Source: Affinundibacterium macrobrachii
Lineage (GTDB): Bacteria > Pseudomonadota > Gammaproteobacteria > Burkholderiales > Burkholderiaceae_D
Assembly: GCF_014652415.1 (NCBI RefSeq)
Contig: NZ_BMYT01000001.1
Location: forward strand, 186,001 to 250,000
Direction of reading: 5' to 3'
DNA length: 64,000 bases
Shown here one piece after another: positions 63,869-64,000 of the stretch. Position numbers and translations under genes: made by a program. Numbering within the stretch: the first letter of the stretch is position 1; each line of letters begins with the position of its first letter. A model generated the notes under the pieces. The model saw only the letters and a program-made list of their open reading frames with translations. It had not been told where the DNA came from and searched no databases.

Positions 63869-64000
63869 TTATTCGACTGCCTGTTTCGCTGCAAATTCAC
63901 CTGTGCCATGACGACGACGATAGCCTTCAAGGAAAGTAGCGATGCGCTTAATTGCATCGGTTAAATCGTCAGTGTTAGGAAGGAAAACCACACGGAAGTG
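63869..64000 (-). CDS. Aminotransferase AlaC-type, C-terminal end (start outside window)
   Basis: The minus-strand frame is open at the window edge and ends at TAA (63869-63871). The 43 visible residues (HFRVVFLPNTDDLTDAIKRI, then FLEGYRRRHGTGEF) match the C-terminus of the PLP-dependent alanine-type aminotransferase that precedes hom in many Burkholderiales. The active-site parts are not in the window, so the name rests on the tail and on gene order. Confidence 0.7.
   Translation of the reverse strand, partial: HFRVVFLPNTDDLTDAIKRIATFLEGYRRRHGTGEFAAKQAVE

Overview
The window reads as chromosomal DNA of a beta-proteobacterium, most likely Burkholderiales and probably Oxalobacteraceae (Undibacterium/Herminiimonas type). 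The main reasons are the gene order mdh / GntR regulator / sdhCDAB / sdhE / gltA / sucA / sucB / lpdA / zapE, a structured leader before sucA, the mltG-tmk-holB-pilZ block, ygfZ next to a DUF4936 gene, and an alaC-type aminotransferase before hom. Base composition is fairly AT-rich for the order. The genus is not settled by the sequence. I saw no tRNA, rRNA, CRISPR array, prophage or complete insertion sequence.

Layout. 1-7285: end of metC, a GNAT acetyltransferase, then a minus-strand block with a small Ala-rich membrane protein, acnA, an MliC-like secreted protein, a CitE-like lyase and mdh. 7286-21396: a plus-strand TCA-cycle block with a GntR/UTRA regulator, sdhCDAB-sdhE-gltA, sucA-sucB, a SHOCT/PspC membrane protein, lpdA, zapE and a small secreted protein. 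It covers citrate synthase, 2-oxoglutarate dehydrogenase and succinate dehydrogenase, with aconitase and malate dehydrogenase adjacent on the other strand. 21450-28802: an aminotransferase, a 27-codon membrane micro-ORF, a giant (about 1,717-residue) coiled-coil protein and an NTF2-like secreted protein. 29150-32371: molybdate regulation and uptake (modE, modC, modB, modA, with a ModE-type operator before modA). 32480-35605: a MacAB-like adaptor/permease/ATPase export system.

35883-46328: a CNNM/CorC-type CBS protein, a 35-codon ORF, two disrupted chemotaxis genes (a triple-CheW protein with a frameshift at a 9-base homopolymer and a PAS-containing receptor with an in-frame stop), a threonine-dehydratase-like PLP enzyme, a two-subunit molybdenum hydroxylase of the isoquinoline oxidoreductase type, and two uncharacterised proteins. 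46422-56809: ABC-F protein YbiT, a bifunctional beta-oxidation enzyme, a five-gene branched-chain amino-acid type ABC importer, and rlmJ. 57040-64000: an acetyltransferase, pilZ-holB-tmk-mltG (minus strand), ygfZ and DUF4936 (plus strand), hom, and the end of an aminotransferase.

The most unusual items are: (i) the giant inner-membrane-anchored coiled-coil protein, which contains 15 consecutive 14-residue repeats in perfect register and a looser continuation; (ii) a window-wide habit of 10-18 base tandem duplications in the spacers, several of them copying a gene's own stop- or start-codon region; and (iii) the paired lesions in the chemotaxis genes. The giant protein is the best candidate here for an undescribed cellular structure.
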